Assembly: GCF_009674495.1 (NCBI RefSeq)
Contig: NZ_WKJN01000014.1
Coordinates: 86,041 to 150,040, forward strand
Direction: 5' to 3'
From: Duganella alba
GTDB taxonomy: Bacteria > Pseudomonadota > Gammaproteobacteria > Burkholderiales > Burkholderiaceae_D
Length of the DNA: 64,000 bases
The position numbers and the translations under genes are program-made. Of the stretch, positions 25,783 to 35,773 are shown one piece after another. Each line of letters starts with the position of its first letter. Within the stretch, counting starts at the first letter, position 1. Below the pieces are notes generated by a model that was not told the origin of the DNA, did not search any database, and saw only the letters and a list, made by a program, of their open reading frames with translations.

Positions 25783-26808
25783 TTACTTGTTGAGGTCCGC
25801 CTCGGTGGTGAAGGCGTCGGCGTAGAACTCGTCGTCCGGCAATCGGCACCGCTCGACGAAATCGGCCTTGGCCGATTCCACCATCACCGGCGCGCCGCAG
25901 GCATACACCTGGTGGCCCGACAGGTCAGGCAAATCGGCCATCACGGCCTGGTGCACATAGCCGGTGCGGCCGGCCCAGCTATCCTCCGGCTGCGGCGCCG
26001 AGATCACCGGCACGTAGTGGAAGTTGGGCAGGGCGGCGGCCCACTCGCGGCACAGCGCGTCCAGGTACAGGTCCTGCGGACGGCGGCCGCCCCAGTACAG
26101 CGTCATCTGGCGGGTCGAGCCCTGCGCGCGCAGGTGTTCGACGATGGCCTTGATCGGCGCGAAGCCGGTGCCGGAGGCCAGCAGCACCATCGGCTTGTCG
26201 CTGTCCTCGCGCACGAAGAAGGTGCCCATCGGCCCTTCGAAGCGCAGGATGTCGCGCTCCTTCATGGTGCTGAACACCTGGTCGGTGAACAGGCCGCCCG
26301 GCAGATGGCGGATGTGCAGCGCCAGCGGCTGGTCCTGCTCCGGCGGCGAGGCCAGGCTGTAACTGCGGCGCTTGCCGTCCTTGAGCAGGAATTCGATGTA
26401 CTGGCCGGCGCGGAATTTCAGCGTCTCGTTGGCCGGCAGTTGCAGCGTCATGACGATCACGTCCGGCGCCATTTTTTCCATGGTCGCCACGCGCGACGGC
26501 ATCTTGCGGATCGGGTAGTCGTCGCTGCCGGCCACTTCGCGCGCTTCGATCACCACGTCGCTGTGGGCGAGGGCGCAGCAGAACAGCGACCCGCCCCTGG
26601 CTTCCTCTTCCTTGGGCAACGCGCGTTCCTGGTGCGGCTTGTGGGTGACTTCGCCGGACAGGACTTTGCCCTTGCAGGAGCTGCAGGCGCCGTTCTTGCA
26701 GCCGTAAGGCAGGCCGACGCCGGCGCGCATGGCCGCCGCCAGGATGGTCTCGTCTTCCTCGCAGCTGAATTGGTGGCCGCTGGGCTGTACAGTAATTTGA
26801 AACGTCAT
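25783..26808 (-). CDS. 2Fe-2S ferredoxin/FAD/NAD(P) oxidoreductase (glucoseen reductase-like)
   Basis: 341 residues. Plant-type 2Fe-2S domain first (CKNGACSSC near residues 37-45, later FCCA), then the FAD-binding barrel (RSYSLASPP near 149) and the NAD-binding domain (LLASGTGFAPIKAI near 210, VYACGAPVMVE near 308). Betaproteobacterial relatives are usually named CDP-6-deoxy-delta-3,4-glucoseen reductase although no deoxysugar genes are here. It probably hands electrons to an unknown oxygenase or reductase. Confidence 0.88.
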   Translation of the reverse strand: MTFQITVQPSGHQFSCEEDETILAAAMRAGVGLPYGCKNGACSSCKGKVLSGEVTHKPHQERALPKEEEARGGSLFCCALAHSDVVIEAREVAGSDDYPIRKMPSRVATMEKMAPDVIVMTLQLPANETLKFRAGQYIEFLLKDGKRRSYSLASPPEQDQPLALHIRHLPGGLFTDQVFSTMKERDILRFEGPMGTFFVREDSDKPMVLLASGTGFAPIKAIVEHLRAQGSTRQMTLYWGGRRPQDLYLDALCREWAAALPNFHYVPVISAPQPEDSWAGRTGYVHQAVMADLPDLSGHQVYACGAPVMVESAKADFVERCRLPDDEFYADAFTTEADLNK

Positions 26809-26858
26809 ACGATATCGGGCTATCAGGCAGTTGGCAGTAACCCTTTATTTTACCTTAG

Positions 26859-27350
26859 TCAGCGGGGTCGGCAGGCCTCCTCTGTGGCCGGGGCCGACGC
26901 GGGCGCCGGCCGTCCCAGGTCTCCATGCGCCGGCGGTCTGCGCTGAGGCCGTAGCCGGGCCAGTCGCCGTCGAGGTGGCGGTTGAAGACGTCGTCGGCAT
27001 CGTAGCGGTACATATTGATGCGGTGGCTCAGTTCCGGGCGCTTCGCCGTCGCGCGGCGGGCGGCTGACGGTGACGCCATGGTCGATCAGGCGCTGGGTGG
27101 CGGCATGGATGTCCGGCACGCTATAGGCCAGGTGGCCGAAGTTGCGGCCGCCGCTGTAGGCATGCTCGTCCCAGTTGTAGGTCAGCTCGACCTGGGCGGC
27201 GCTGTCGCCCGGCGCGGCCAGGTAGACCAGCGTGTAGCGGCCGGCCGGCACGTCCATTTTGTGCACCACGTCGAGCCCCAGCGCGTCGCGGTAAAACGCC
27301 AGTGACTGGTCGAGGTCGGCTACGCGGACCATGGTGTGCAGGTATTTCAT
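26859..27350 (-). pseudogene. gloA: Glyoxalase I-like gene broken by a junction with a 2OG-Fe(II) oxygenase fragment
   Basis: Residues 1 to about 100 are a normal lactoylglutathione lyase start (MKYLHTMVRVADLDQSLAFY, VELTYNWDEHAYSGG, GHLAYSVPDI). Right after RPPRDG, near 27045, the expected HMAFVRDPDN end is missing and the frame reads as Arg/Pro-rich nonsense. In the neighbouring frame the same DNA (about 27040-26910) encodes SHRINMYRYDADDVFNRHLDG and WPGYGLSADRRRMETWDG, which look like the iron-ligand region of a 2OG-Fe(II) oxygenase. So two genes seem to have been fused by a rearrangement, leaving neither complete. The last catalytic Glu of glyoxalase I would be lost. Confidence 0.65.
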
Positions 27351-27468
27351 GATGTTCTCCAGCAAGTTGTCGATGGCTGGCGTGTGGCAGAACGCCGGGC
27401 GCCGTGGCACTGGCCCGGCGCGCTAACTGTTTCAACGCCGCCTTGATAATGTCCTTTACAATCACGCC

Positions 27469-28341
27469 ATGAAAACCCCCACCTTTAAACGGCCGCGCCT
27501 GCTGATTGTCGGCTGCGGCGATGTCGGCATGCGTTTGCTGCCGCTGTTGTCCCGGCATTTCCGGGTGTTCGCCACCACCAGCCAGCCGGCGCGCTGCGCC
27601 GCGCTGCGCGCCGCCGGCGCCGTGCCGCTGGTGGTTGATCTGGACCGGCCCGCCACGTTGCGGCGCCTGGACGGCCTGGCGCCGTGGGTGGTGCACCTGG
27701 CGCCGCCGCCGGCCGACGGCGTGCTCGACACGCGCACCCGCAACCTCAGCGCGGTGCTGCCGGCCGGCGGCCGGGTGGTGTATATCAGCACCACCGGCGT
27801 CTACGGCGATTGCGGCGGCGCGCTGTTCGACGAGAGCCGCCCGGTGGCGCCGCGCAATGCGCGGGCGCTGCGGCGGGTGGATGCCGAGCGCAGCCTGCGC
27901 AGCTGGGCGCGGCGCGCCGGCGCCACGCTGTCCATCCTGCGCGTGCCCGGTATCTACGGCGCCGACCGCCTGCCGCTGAAGCGCCTGCAGCAGGGTACGC
28001 CCGCGCTGATCGAGGCGGACGATGTCTACACCAACCACATCCACGCCGACGACCTGGCCGCCATCATTGTCCAGGCGCTGTATCGTGCGCTACCGAACCG
28101 TACCTACCATGCGGTGGATGACAGCGATATGAAGATGGCGCACTATTTCGACGTGGTCGCCGATGCTTTCCAGCTGCCGCGTCCGCCGCGCCTGCCGCGC
28201 GCGACGTTGCAACAGGTGGTGTCGCCGGCGCTGCTGTCGTTCATGTCCGAGTCGCGCCGCCTGCTGAATGGTCGCATCAAGCGCGAACTGCGTGTGCGCC
28301 TGCGCTACCCGACGGTGGCGGCGACGCTGCGGAGTATGTAA
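27469..28341 (+). CDS. NAD-dependent epimerase/SDR-like protein (YeeZ type)
   Basis: 290 residues, atypical extended SDR. LLIVGCGDVGMRLLPLL is the dinucleotide-binding loop, VVHLAPPPADG and VVYISTTGVYGDCGG follow, and RVPGIYGADRLPL is the substrate region. The usual YxxxK is not clear, as in the YeeZ group. The substrate is unknown. The gene is very GC-rich. It is divergent from the damaged glyoxalase gene. Confidence 0.82.
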   Translation: MKTPTFKRPRLLIVGCGDVGMRLLPLLSRHFRVFATTSQPARCAALRAAGAVPLVVDLDRPATLRRLDGLAPWVVHLAPPPADGVLDTRTRNLSAVLPAGGRVVYISTTGVYGDCGGALFDESRPVAPRNARALRRVDAERSLRSWARRAGATLSILRVPGIYGADRLPLKRLQQGTPALIEADDVYTNHIHADDLAAIIVQALYRALPNRTYHAVDDSDMKMAHYFDVVADAFQLPRPPRLPRATLQQVVSPALLSFMSESRRLLNGRIKRELRVRLRYPTVAATLRSM

Positions 28342-28434
28342 AGATATGTAAAGAGGCAATGAAAGTTAAGCCAGTGCAAGCCCGGCGTCAGATTTATGTG
28401 ACAAACTTAATAAGATCCTGCGGTTGATATTCAT

Positions 28435-28448
28435 TTGATGCATATCAA
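28435..28448 (+). promoter_or_regulatory. FNR/ANR-type box TTGATGCATATCAA
   Basis: A second perfect TTGAT-N4-ATCAA. A -10-like TATTGT at 28470-28475 gives a start near 28482, so the box centres near -40.5 to -41.5, the activating position. The small gene at 28503 follows. Confidence 0.72.
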
Positions 28449-28502
28449 GCAAGTCATCGTATGTTACGATATTGTTAGCCTTCTTCCACAAGGAGTGTGT
28501 GC

Positions 28503-28754
28503 ATGTTAGCCACCGTGCAGCCGACCAAGGAGCAAGTCCGCGCCTATATGCGACAACGGCAGCGCGCATTTGGCAGCTGCCCGCCGCCGGTCCCGGAAGA
28601 AATCCGCCGCCAGCTGGGCTGGCATTGCAGCGCCGACAAATCTGAACATTTCTCGACTTCAACGTTATTCCTCCCAGGCACGATCGCCCAACTCGCCACC
28701 CTGATGGCGATGGAATGGTGTTTCCTTGCCGCCGGCATCAGCCGTCCGAACTGA
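28503..28754 (+). CDS. Small unknown protein, 83 residues
   Basis: The ATG at 28503 has AAGGAG seven bases upstream. The protein begins MLATVQPTKEQVRAYMRQRQ, has a Pro-rich turn (CPPPVPEEIRRQLGW) and a more hydrophobic C-terminal half (LPGTIAQLATLMAMEWCFLAAG), possibly one membrane or amphipathic helix. Three Cys are present. Family not recognised. A perfect FNR-type box in front suggests expression under low oxygen. Confidence 0.65.
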   Translation: MLATVQPTKEQVRAYMRQRQRAFGSCPPPVPEEIRRQLGWHCSADKSEHFSTSTLFLPGTIAQLATLMAMEWCFLAAGISRPN

Positions 28755-29026
28755 CCCCCGTATCGGTCTTTACATAGATTGATACTTATTTTTACAACAT
28801 AAATCGTCACTACCACACTAAATAGGGTTAGAATCTCTCTAAATCTCACGGAAGCGTCCGTTGAGTTAGCCCTTTTGTAACGTAAGCGTGTATTATCTTG
28901 GTTAAGCACTAAAACGCGGCATAAATGTTCGTGTTTCGTAGTGCTTCAATGGTAATTGAGCTAAAAATTTTTCTTACCCATGTGTCGTTTTTTCGCAAAA
29001 AATGGCCAAGAACCTACTTAAACACT

Positions 29027-29266
29027 ATGTCTCTTAAAGAAATCACCGCGTCGCCGTCGTATAACCCGAACCGCGTGCTGGACGCCATCATCGAAAAACT
29101 GCAACTGAAAAACGATGCAGCCCTGTCGCGCGCCCTGGAAGTGGCCCCACCGGTCATCTCCAAAATCCGCCACAACACCCTGCCGATCGGCGCCACCATC
29201 CTGATCCGCATGCACGAAATCAGCGATTTCAGCATCCGCGAACTGCGCGAAATGATGGCGTCCTGA
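29027..29266 (+). CDS. Small helix-turn-helix protein (phage repressor-like)
   Basis: 79 residues from ATG 29027; the frame is open further upstream but that part is AT-rich and not protein-like. NPNRVLDAIIEKLQLKNDAALSRAL, then VAPPVISKIRHN, is a Cro/C1-type helix-turn-helix. It has no other domain. The 270-base AT-rich gap before it (28755-29026) likely carries its promoter, though I could not fix the boxes. It ends at a strong terminator. Confidence 0.72.
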   Translation: MSLKEITASPSYNPNRVLDAIIEKLQLKNDAALSRALEVAPPVISKIRHNTLPIGATILIRMHEISDFSIRELREMMAS

Positions 29267-29286
29267 TTCCGGACACCCAATAGAAA

Positions 29287-29322
29287 ACGGCGCGTACCCC
29301 CCGGGAACGCGCCGTTTTTTTT
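29287..29322. terminator. Intrinsic terminator between convergent genes
   Basis: ACGGCGCGT (29287-29295) pairs with ACGCGCCGT (29307-29315), followed by eight T on the plus strand; four A on the left side let it serve the minus strand weakly. Confidence 0.88.
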
Positions 29323-29336
29323 AGCCCGCCGCCGGT

Positions 29337-29543
29337 TCAGGCGGAGGTGCTGATGGTGGTGCCGATGCGCTGGCCGCTGGTGTTGACGGTGGGGGCCACG
29401 GCTGCCTGGGGCGGCGGTGGCGGCGCGGCCTGGGCCACGCGTTCGGCCGGCTTGTCGACCGGCTGGACCTGTTCCGGCTGGCGGGCAGGGGTGGCTTGCT
29501 GGATGGCGGTGGTACTGCTCGGGGTGACTGAATTGACGGCCAT
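29337..29543 (-). CDS. Small Pro/Gln-rich protein, 68 residues
   Basis: MAVNSVTPSSTTAIQQATPA begins a disordered, Pro- and Ala-rich protein (APPPPPQAAVAP) ending GTTISTSA. CGGAGCGC precedes the ATG. No domain recognised. The strong ribosome site and the terminator beyond its end support it. Confidence 0.6.
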   Translation of the reverse strand: MAVNSVTPSSTTAIQQATPARQPEQVQPVDKPAERVAQAAPPPPPQAAVAPTVNTSGQRIGTTISTSA

Positions 29544-29613
29544 GATGCGCTCCGATCATCTGTAGACACCCGAGTATGCCACTTTTTTGAGCATGCCGCC
29601 CGACTTTTGTGTA

Positions 29614-30201
29614 TCAGGCCGGCAGCGGCAGGCGTGGACGCAGGCTGTAGAAGCTGGACTGTTGCGCCGCCACGATGGCCGCTTCGGCCTGCGCCGCGCT
29701 GGCGTTGACCGCGCCGGAATGGGCCGCCTGCGGCGGCAAGGCGCCCGAATGGGCGATCTGCGGCAGCGCGCCGGAATGCGCCATCCGCGGCGGCAGCGCG
29801 CCGGAATGGGCCGCCTCGGCGCGCACATAATCCTCGCCGAAGGTGGCCTCATACAGTTCCTTCATGCGCTGGCCGACGCGGACATGGGCCGCCTCGTCGT
29901 CCTCGCCGCGCAGGCCGATGTAGGGGAAGTGGTGCAGGTAGTGGCCGAACACGGCGTCGCAATCGGCGTGGTATTTCATGGTGTCCAGGATGTGGTAGTG
30001 CCAGAAGGTGTCGACATCGACCAGCGGCGCGGTCTGCTCGTCCGGATACCGCTTCATCAGGTGCAGGAAGCGGCGATATTCGAACTCGACCGCGTTGGCG
30101 CGCTCCAGCGTCCAGCCTTCGCCGGATTCTTCGTGCATCAGTTTGACTTTGATCGGTTCCAGGTCGAGGGCGGCAATGGCGTGCAGGTCTTGGGCATTCA
30201 T
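29614..30201 (-). CDS. GRDP-like protein with AHSGALP repeats
   Basis: 195 residues. The first 130 match the glycine-rich-domain-protein-like family: EFEYRRFLHLMKRYP, VDTFWHYHILDTMKYHADC, and GHYLHHFPYIG with conserved His. From about 133 to 170 four copies of AHSGALPP-type units follow, then a short hydrophobic tail. No signal peptide. Function unknown; the His residues could bind a metal. Confidence 0.78.
   Translation of the reverse strand: MNAQDLHAIAALDLEPIKVKLMHEESGEGWTLERANAVEFEYRRFLHLMKRYPDEQTAPLVDVDTFWHYHILDTMKYHADCDAVFGHYLHHFPYIGLRGEDDEAAHVRVGQRMKELYEATFGEDYVRAEAAHSGALPPRMAHSGALPQIAHSGALPPQAAHSGAVNASAAQAEAAIVAAQQSSFYSLRPRLPLPA
29711..29820. repeat. In-gene tandem repeat, about 27-30 bp unit
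   Basis: Four units containing GCGCCGGAATG(G/C)GCC (one reads GCGCCCGAATG), spaced 27-30 bases apart, encode AHSGALPxx. All changes in length are multiples of three. Confidence 0.75.
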
Positions 30202-30288
30202 CAGAATCTCCTTGGCGGTATTGATGCGGGTTGAAAAAGGCTGAGAACGCCTTTGATTCTGACCGCCCGAGACCGCCGACCTTTGAGA

Positions 30289-32109
30289 TTAATCAATGTT
30301 TTCAAGAAAAGTTGCCGGCCTGACGCGCGCGCCGCCGTCAGCCACCGGTACCGCGACCGCCACCGTGGTGCCGCCGTTCGGGCAGCCGCTGATCGAGCAG
30401 GTCCCGCCCAGCAGGCTGATGCGCTCCTCGATGCCGACCAGGCCGAACGAACCGACCTTGTTGCGGCTGCTGTCGCGCACGCCGATGCCGTTGTCGGTGA
30501 TGGTCATGCACAGCATGCCGCCGCTCTGGCGCAACTCCACCCGCACCAGGCTGGCATGGGCGTGCTGCAGGATGTTGCTCAACGACTCCTGCAGCACGCG
30601 AAAGAAAGCGGTGGCGCGCTGGTCGTCGATGCGGATCTCGGTGTTGTAGTCGATCAGTTCGCACACCATGCCGGAGCGCGTGCGGAACTGGGCGATCTGC
30701 CACTCCACCGCCGCGTTCAGGCCCAGGTCCAGCACCGTCGGGCGCAGGTCGTTGATGATGTGGCGCACGCTCTTGATGCTGCTGTCGATCTGGCTCAGCA
30801 TGCGTTGCGCGCGCGCGTGCAGGCGCGGATGGCGGTGGCGCGTGCGGGTGGTCAGAATGTCGACGTCGATGCGCAGCACCAGCAGGTTCTGGCCCAGGTC
30901 GTCGTGGATTTCGCGGGCGATGCGCTTGCGCTCCTCCTCCTTGATCTTGTCCGAGTGCGCGGCCAGGCGGCGCAGCTTGTGGTGCGACTGTTGCAGCCGG
31001 GCCTGGCTGGCGCGCAGCTCGCGCGTCATTTCCTTGGCCATCTTGACGGCCCGCATGCGCGACGACGACAGCGTGTGGAACAGCACGTAGAACAGCAGCG
31101 AGCCGGTGAAGCCGCACAGCATCGCCAGCCACGGCAGCCAGGTGTCGAAGCGGCTGAACCAGCTGGCCTTGGGCGCGCTGAAATGCGCGCTCCAGTGGCG
31201 GTGGTGGAAGTCGATCGGCAGCGCCACGCTGAACAGCTCGTTGGGCCGCAGCGTCGGACTGTCGGGCTTGCTGTCGAACAGCTGCAGCGTCGGCTGCGCG
31301 GCGCCGCTGCCGTCGCCGCTGTCGAGCAGCAGCAGGCGGGTGTCGCGCACCTGCATCTGTTCCAGCGCGGCCTGCACCAGGCGCGGCACGTTGAAGCCGA
31401 TGCCGACCGAACCGATGTAGGCGGCGCGGCGCTGCGCCAGCGTCTGCAGCGGCAGGCCGGTGCGGTAGATCGGCAGCCGCAGCGCCAGTCCGGCGCCCTG
31501 CGGCTGGTGGGCGCTGTCGATCGGCATGCCGGAAGCGCTCAGCGCACCGCTGTCGCGGCCCTGCCGCAGCGCCTGCGCCACCCGGCCGCGGCAGCCGATG
31601 TCGCGGCCGATTTTTTCGCGGAACGGCGCCAGCGGTTCGATCATGGTCAGCACCCAGTATTCGGCGTGGCGCTCGGGCGGCGTGACCACGAAGGGCGCCG
31701 GGTAGCCCAGCGCCTCGGCATCGGTCTTGCTGTTCATGCTGCGCTCGAAGGCGTCGCGCTCGGCGTCCGTCACGTAGCGGACGTAGTTGATGTTGTCCAG
31801 CGCCGGGAACTGGCTGGCGATGTTCAGGCCCTGGACGTAGCGGTGCAGGCTGGCGCGGTCGACCTGTTCGGCGGCGTGGAAAAAGCTGGCGGTGCCGCGC
31901 AGCACGTCGGTGTAGGCGTTCAGCCGCGAGTTGATGTTGTACTGGGCGTTTTGCGCCTGGTGCAGGAAGCGTTCGCCGGCGTCGTATTCGATGGTGCGGT
32001 TGGCCGCCAGGTAAAACAATCCGCCGATGCCGAGCGACAGCAGCACGCCGGCCCACCAGACGGGCCGGGACGTCGAGAACGGTTGTTTTTGCGCGAAGAG
32101 GGCGGTCAC
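30289..32109 (-). CDS. CHASE-domain sensor histidine kinase, NarL/HisKA_3 type
   Basis: 606 residues from GTG 32109, which has AGGA seven bases upstream; a TTG at 32157 is an alternative. Membrane helix at about 17-36, a periplasmic CHASE sensor (about 45-310), a second helix near 324-346, a short coiled coil, then HisKA_3 with phospho-acceptor His402 in AREIHDDLGQNL and an HATPase ending with EERISLLGG and GGTTVAVAVP. No response regulator gene is adjacent, so its partner is elsewhere. Confidence 0.88.
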   Translation of the reverse strand: MTALFAQKQPFSTSRPVWWAGVLLSLGIGGLFYLAANRTIEYDAGERFLHQAQNAQYNINSRLNAYTDVLRGTASFFHAAEQVDRASLHRYVQGLNIASQFPALDNINYVRYVTDAERDAFERSMNSKTDAEALGYPAPFVVTPPERHAEYWVLTMIEPLAPFREKIGRDIGCRGRVAQALRQGRDSGALSASGMPIDSAHQPQGAGLALRLPIYRTGLPLQTLAQRRAAYIGSVGIGFNVPRLVQAALEQMQVRDTRLLLLDSGDGSGAAQPTLQLFDSKPDSPTLRPNELFSVALPIDFHHRHWSAHFSAPKASWFSRFDTWLPWLAMLCGFTGSLLFYVLFHTLSSSRMRAVKMAKEMTRELRASQARLQQSHHKLRRLAAHSDKIKEEERKRIAREIHDDLGQNLLVLRIDVDILTTRTRHRHPRLHARAQRMLSQIDSSIKSVRHIINDLRPTVLDLGLNAAVEWQIAQFRTRSGMVCELIDYNTEIRIDDQRATAFFRVLQESLSNILQHAHASLVRVELRQSGGMLCMTITDNGIGVRDSSRNKVGSFGLVGIEERISLLGGTCSISGCPNGGTTVAVAVPVADGGARVRPATFLENID

Positions 32110-32212
32110 CGCAGGTTCCTGCAAACTCGATAGTCTTTTGACTATAGGAAATAACAACTCGGCAAGTCAAGTATTTTGATGCTAGCGTGCACTTGTCCAG
32201 GACGCTTTGTGA

Positions 32213-32238
32213 ATAAAAAACGGCACCCGCAGGTGCCG
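32213..32238 (-). terminator. Intrinsic terminator of glnS
   Basis: Minus strand: CGGCACC (plus 32238-32232) pairs with GGTGCCG (32227-32221), then six T. It lies 20 bases past the glnS stop. Confidence 0.88.
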
Positions 32239-32258
32239 TCCAGAGGAGAAGCGGGCGC

Positions 32259-34025
<1,767 letters not shown>

Positions 34026-34119
34026 CTGAGAAGTTTGGCTATGCAAAAGTTCGTGTATGGGGCATTTTACCGTATCAGCCGGGCGGACTGAGGGTAAATG
34101 CTGCGGCGCGTCGGACAGG

Positions 34120-34125
34120 TATAAT
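34120..34125 (+). promoter_or_regulatory. -10 box of the J-domain operon
   Basis: TATAAT, with a start expected near 34132, about 34 bases before the first ATG. The -35 is weak. Confidence 0.5.
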
Positions 34126-34165
34126 GCATCTTTAATGAGTTTTGCACAGGCCCGGAGTTTCCAAA

Positions 34166-34459
34166 ATGGAAAATTATTACAATACACTGGGTATCGCGCC
34201 GAACGCCACGGAAGACGAGATCAAGAAAGTCTACCGCTCGCTGGCCATGCGCTATCACCCGGACCGCAACCCCGCGCCCGGCGCCGATGCGCGCTTCAAG
34301 GCCGTGACCAAGGCCTACGAGGTCTTGTCGGACCCGGTCAAGCGCGAGGAATACAACCAGAGCGTCAACCACCGCATCATCATCGACGCGGAGGCGGAAG
34401 CCTATCAGTTATGGCGTTCGGTCTTCGCCCTGCACGGCACCACGCTGCCGGCGGCGTAA
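34166..34459 (+). CDS. Minimal J-domain protein
   Basis: 97 residues. The J domain fills residues 1-68 (YYNTLGIAPNATEDEI, HPD at 31-33, AYEVLSDPVKREEYN); a short tail of 29 follows. There is no Gly/Phe or zinc region, so it is a specialised Hsp70 co-chaperone, not DnaJ. CCCGGAG precedes the ATG. First gene of a four-gene operon whose other members are unrecognised; it probably recruits DnaK to one of them. Confidence 0.88.
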   Translation: MENYYNTLGIAPNATEDEIKKVYRSLAMRYHPDRNPAPGADARFKAVTKAYEVLSDPVKREEYNQSVNHRIIIDAEAEAYQLWRSVFALHGTTLPAA

Positions 34460-34485
34460 GCCACCCAGTTTTTAGAAAGCAAGCA

Positions 34486-34986
34486 ATGAGAAAAGTACAC
34501 CCCGAGTTCGCCTATCAATCGCGCGAGCTGGAAGGCCAGATCGAAGGCATCCTCGGCGATCCGCCGGACCGCAAGAACTACCAGCGCATGGTCGAGGCGC
34601 TGGTGTCCGAGTACGCCAGCGGCGGCGGCATCGAAGACGTCAACATGCTGGCGTTCGCGCTGGTCGACCACATCGAGTTCAGCGACCCGAAAGGCCTGCT
34701 GGCCGAAGCCGAGGACTACGAGTTCGGCGACCCGGCGCGCGTGTTCGCCATGGCCGAGTGCAAGGGCGACGACGCGGCCCGCATGTACGAGGCGATCGGC
34801 GAAAGCATGCCGGAACTGGCGCGCCAGGCCATTATCACCGCCTTCCTGCACAAGAATCCGCGCAAGTGGGACGATGACGACCAGTCGCTGGACCAGCTGT
34901 CGGCCAACGACGACGGCGACGATGTCGAGGACGAGGATGCGGCCACCGACGACTTCGCGCAAATGTTCGACCAGGATGGAGAATAA
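34486..34986 (+). CDS. Unknown acidic protein of the J-domain operon, 166 residues
   Basis: Cytoplasmic, helical, with a very acidic tail (about residues 127-166, many Asp/Glu). MRKVHPEFAYQSRELEGQIE begins the protein. I do not recognise the family. It starts 27 bases after the J-domain gene and ends 2 bases before the next start, which has GGAG just upstream. Confidence 0.75.
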   Translation: MRKVHPEFAYQSRELEGQIEGILGDPPDRKNYQRMVEALVSEYASGGGIEDVNMLAFALVDHIEFSDPKGLLAEAEDYEFGDPARVFAMAECKGDDAARMYEAIGESMPELARQAIITAFLHKNPRKWDDDDQSLDQLSANDDGDDVEDEDAATDDFAQMFDQDGE

Positions 34987-34988
34987 GC

Positions 34989-35759
34989 ATGTCGGAGAAA
35001 TCTAATCTGCCAGCCTTGAGCAAGCAAGTGACGGAGCTGGTGCTGGCCGGCTCGCTGAGCCACGCCGAGCAAGCCTTCGCCGAAGCCGCCGACCAGTTCG
35101 GCGACCTGGCGGTGGTGGAAGTGCTCAACAACATTCCGCCGCAAGTGACGGCGCTGCACATGGCCGGCTTCGACGGCGGCAAGATGTCGCTGGCGACGCT
35201 GCTGGTGCCGCCGAAGGCCTGGGCCGACAGCCTGGCCTTCATCGCCGCCACCTGGCCGGACGACCAGATCGAGGACGATCCGGAGCGCATCGCCGAGTCG
35301 CTGTTCGCGCACATCCACGGCGTGGTGTTCTCCACCGACGACGAAGAGCGCCGCAACGAGCTGCTGGCGGCCGCCTCGGCCACCGACCACGGCTCGACCG
35401 CGTTCGCCATCCTGTTCTCGATGGCGCCGAAGGAAATCCTGGAAGTGGCCGGCGAGATCATCTCGAAAGGCCCGTACCTGACCGGTCAGACCTCGTCCGA
35501 CAACGACGTGGTGCCGCTGGCGGTGGCCCTGGCGCAAGCCTCGGAAGACGGCTGGGACCGCGCGCTGTTCGAGCTGTTCCCGGAATTCCGCCACAGCGCC
35601 GACCTGGCCGACGCCGAGTACAACGACGATCCGGACGAAGAGCCGACCATTTTGCAGCGCTCGACCAAGGAGCTGCTGTACCGTCTGCGCAAACAGGTGC
35701 CGTCGACGCGCGTGGCTAAAACCTCGCGCCGCTCGGTCGGCACCAACATCTTCTCGTGA
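34989..35759 (+). CDS. Unknown protein of the J-domain operon, 256 residues
   Basis: No signal peptide. Mostly helical with a regular hydrophobic pattern, acidic (DDEERRN, YNDDPDEEP) and a short basic end (VAKTSRRSVGTN). No motif recognised. The GGAG spanning the previous stop region and the 2-base gap suggest coupled translation. Confidence 0.75.
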   Translation: MSEKSNLPALSKQVTELVLAGSLSHAEQAFAEAADQFGDLAVVEVLNNIPPQVTALHMAGFDGGKMSLATLLVPPKAWADSLAFIAATWPDDQIEDDPERIAESLFAHIHGVVFSTDDEERRNELLAAASATDHGSTAFAILFSMAPKEILEVAGEIISKGPYLTGQTSSDNDVVPLAVALAQASEDGWDRALFELFPEFRHSADLADAEYNDDPDEEPTILQRSTKELLYRLRKQVPSTRVAKTSRRSVGTNIFS

Positions 35760-35773
35760 TGGGTGCCTGATAC

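Noticed and set aside
28750..28760. CTGACCCC near the end of the small gene at 28503
   Set aside because: It is a half-site with no matching GGGGTCAG nearby, and its TGA is the stop codon; not a member of the hairpin family.
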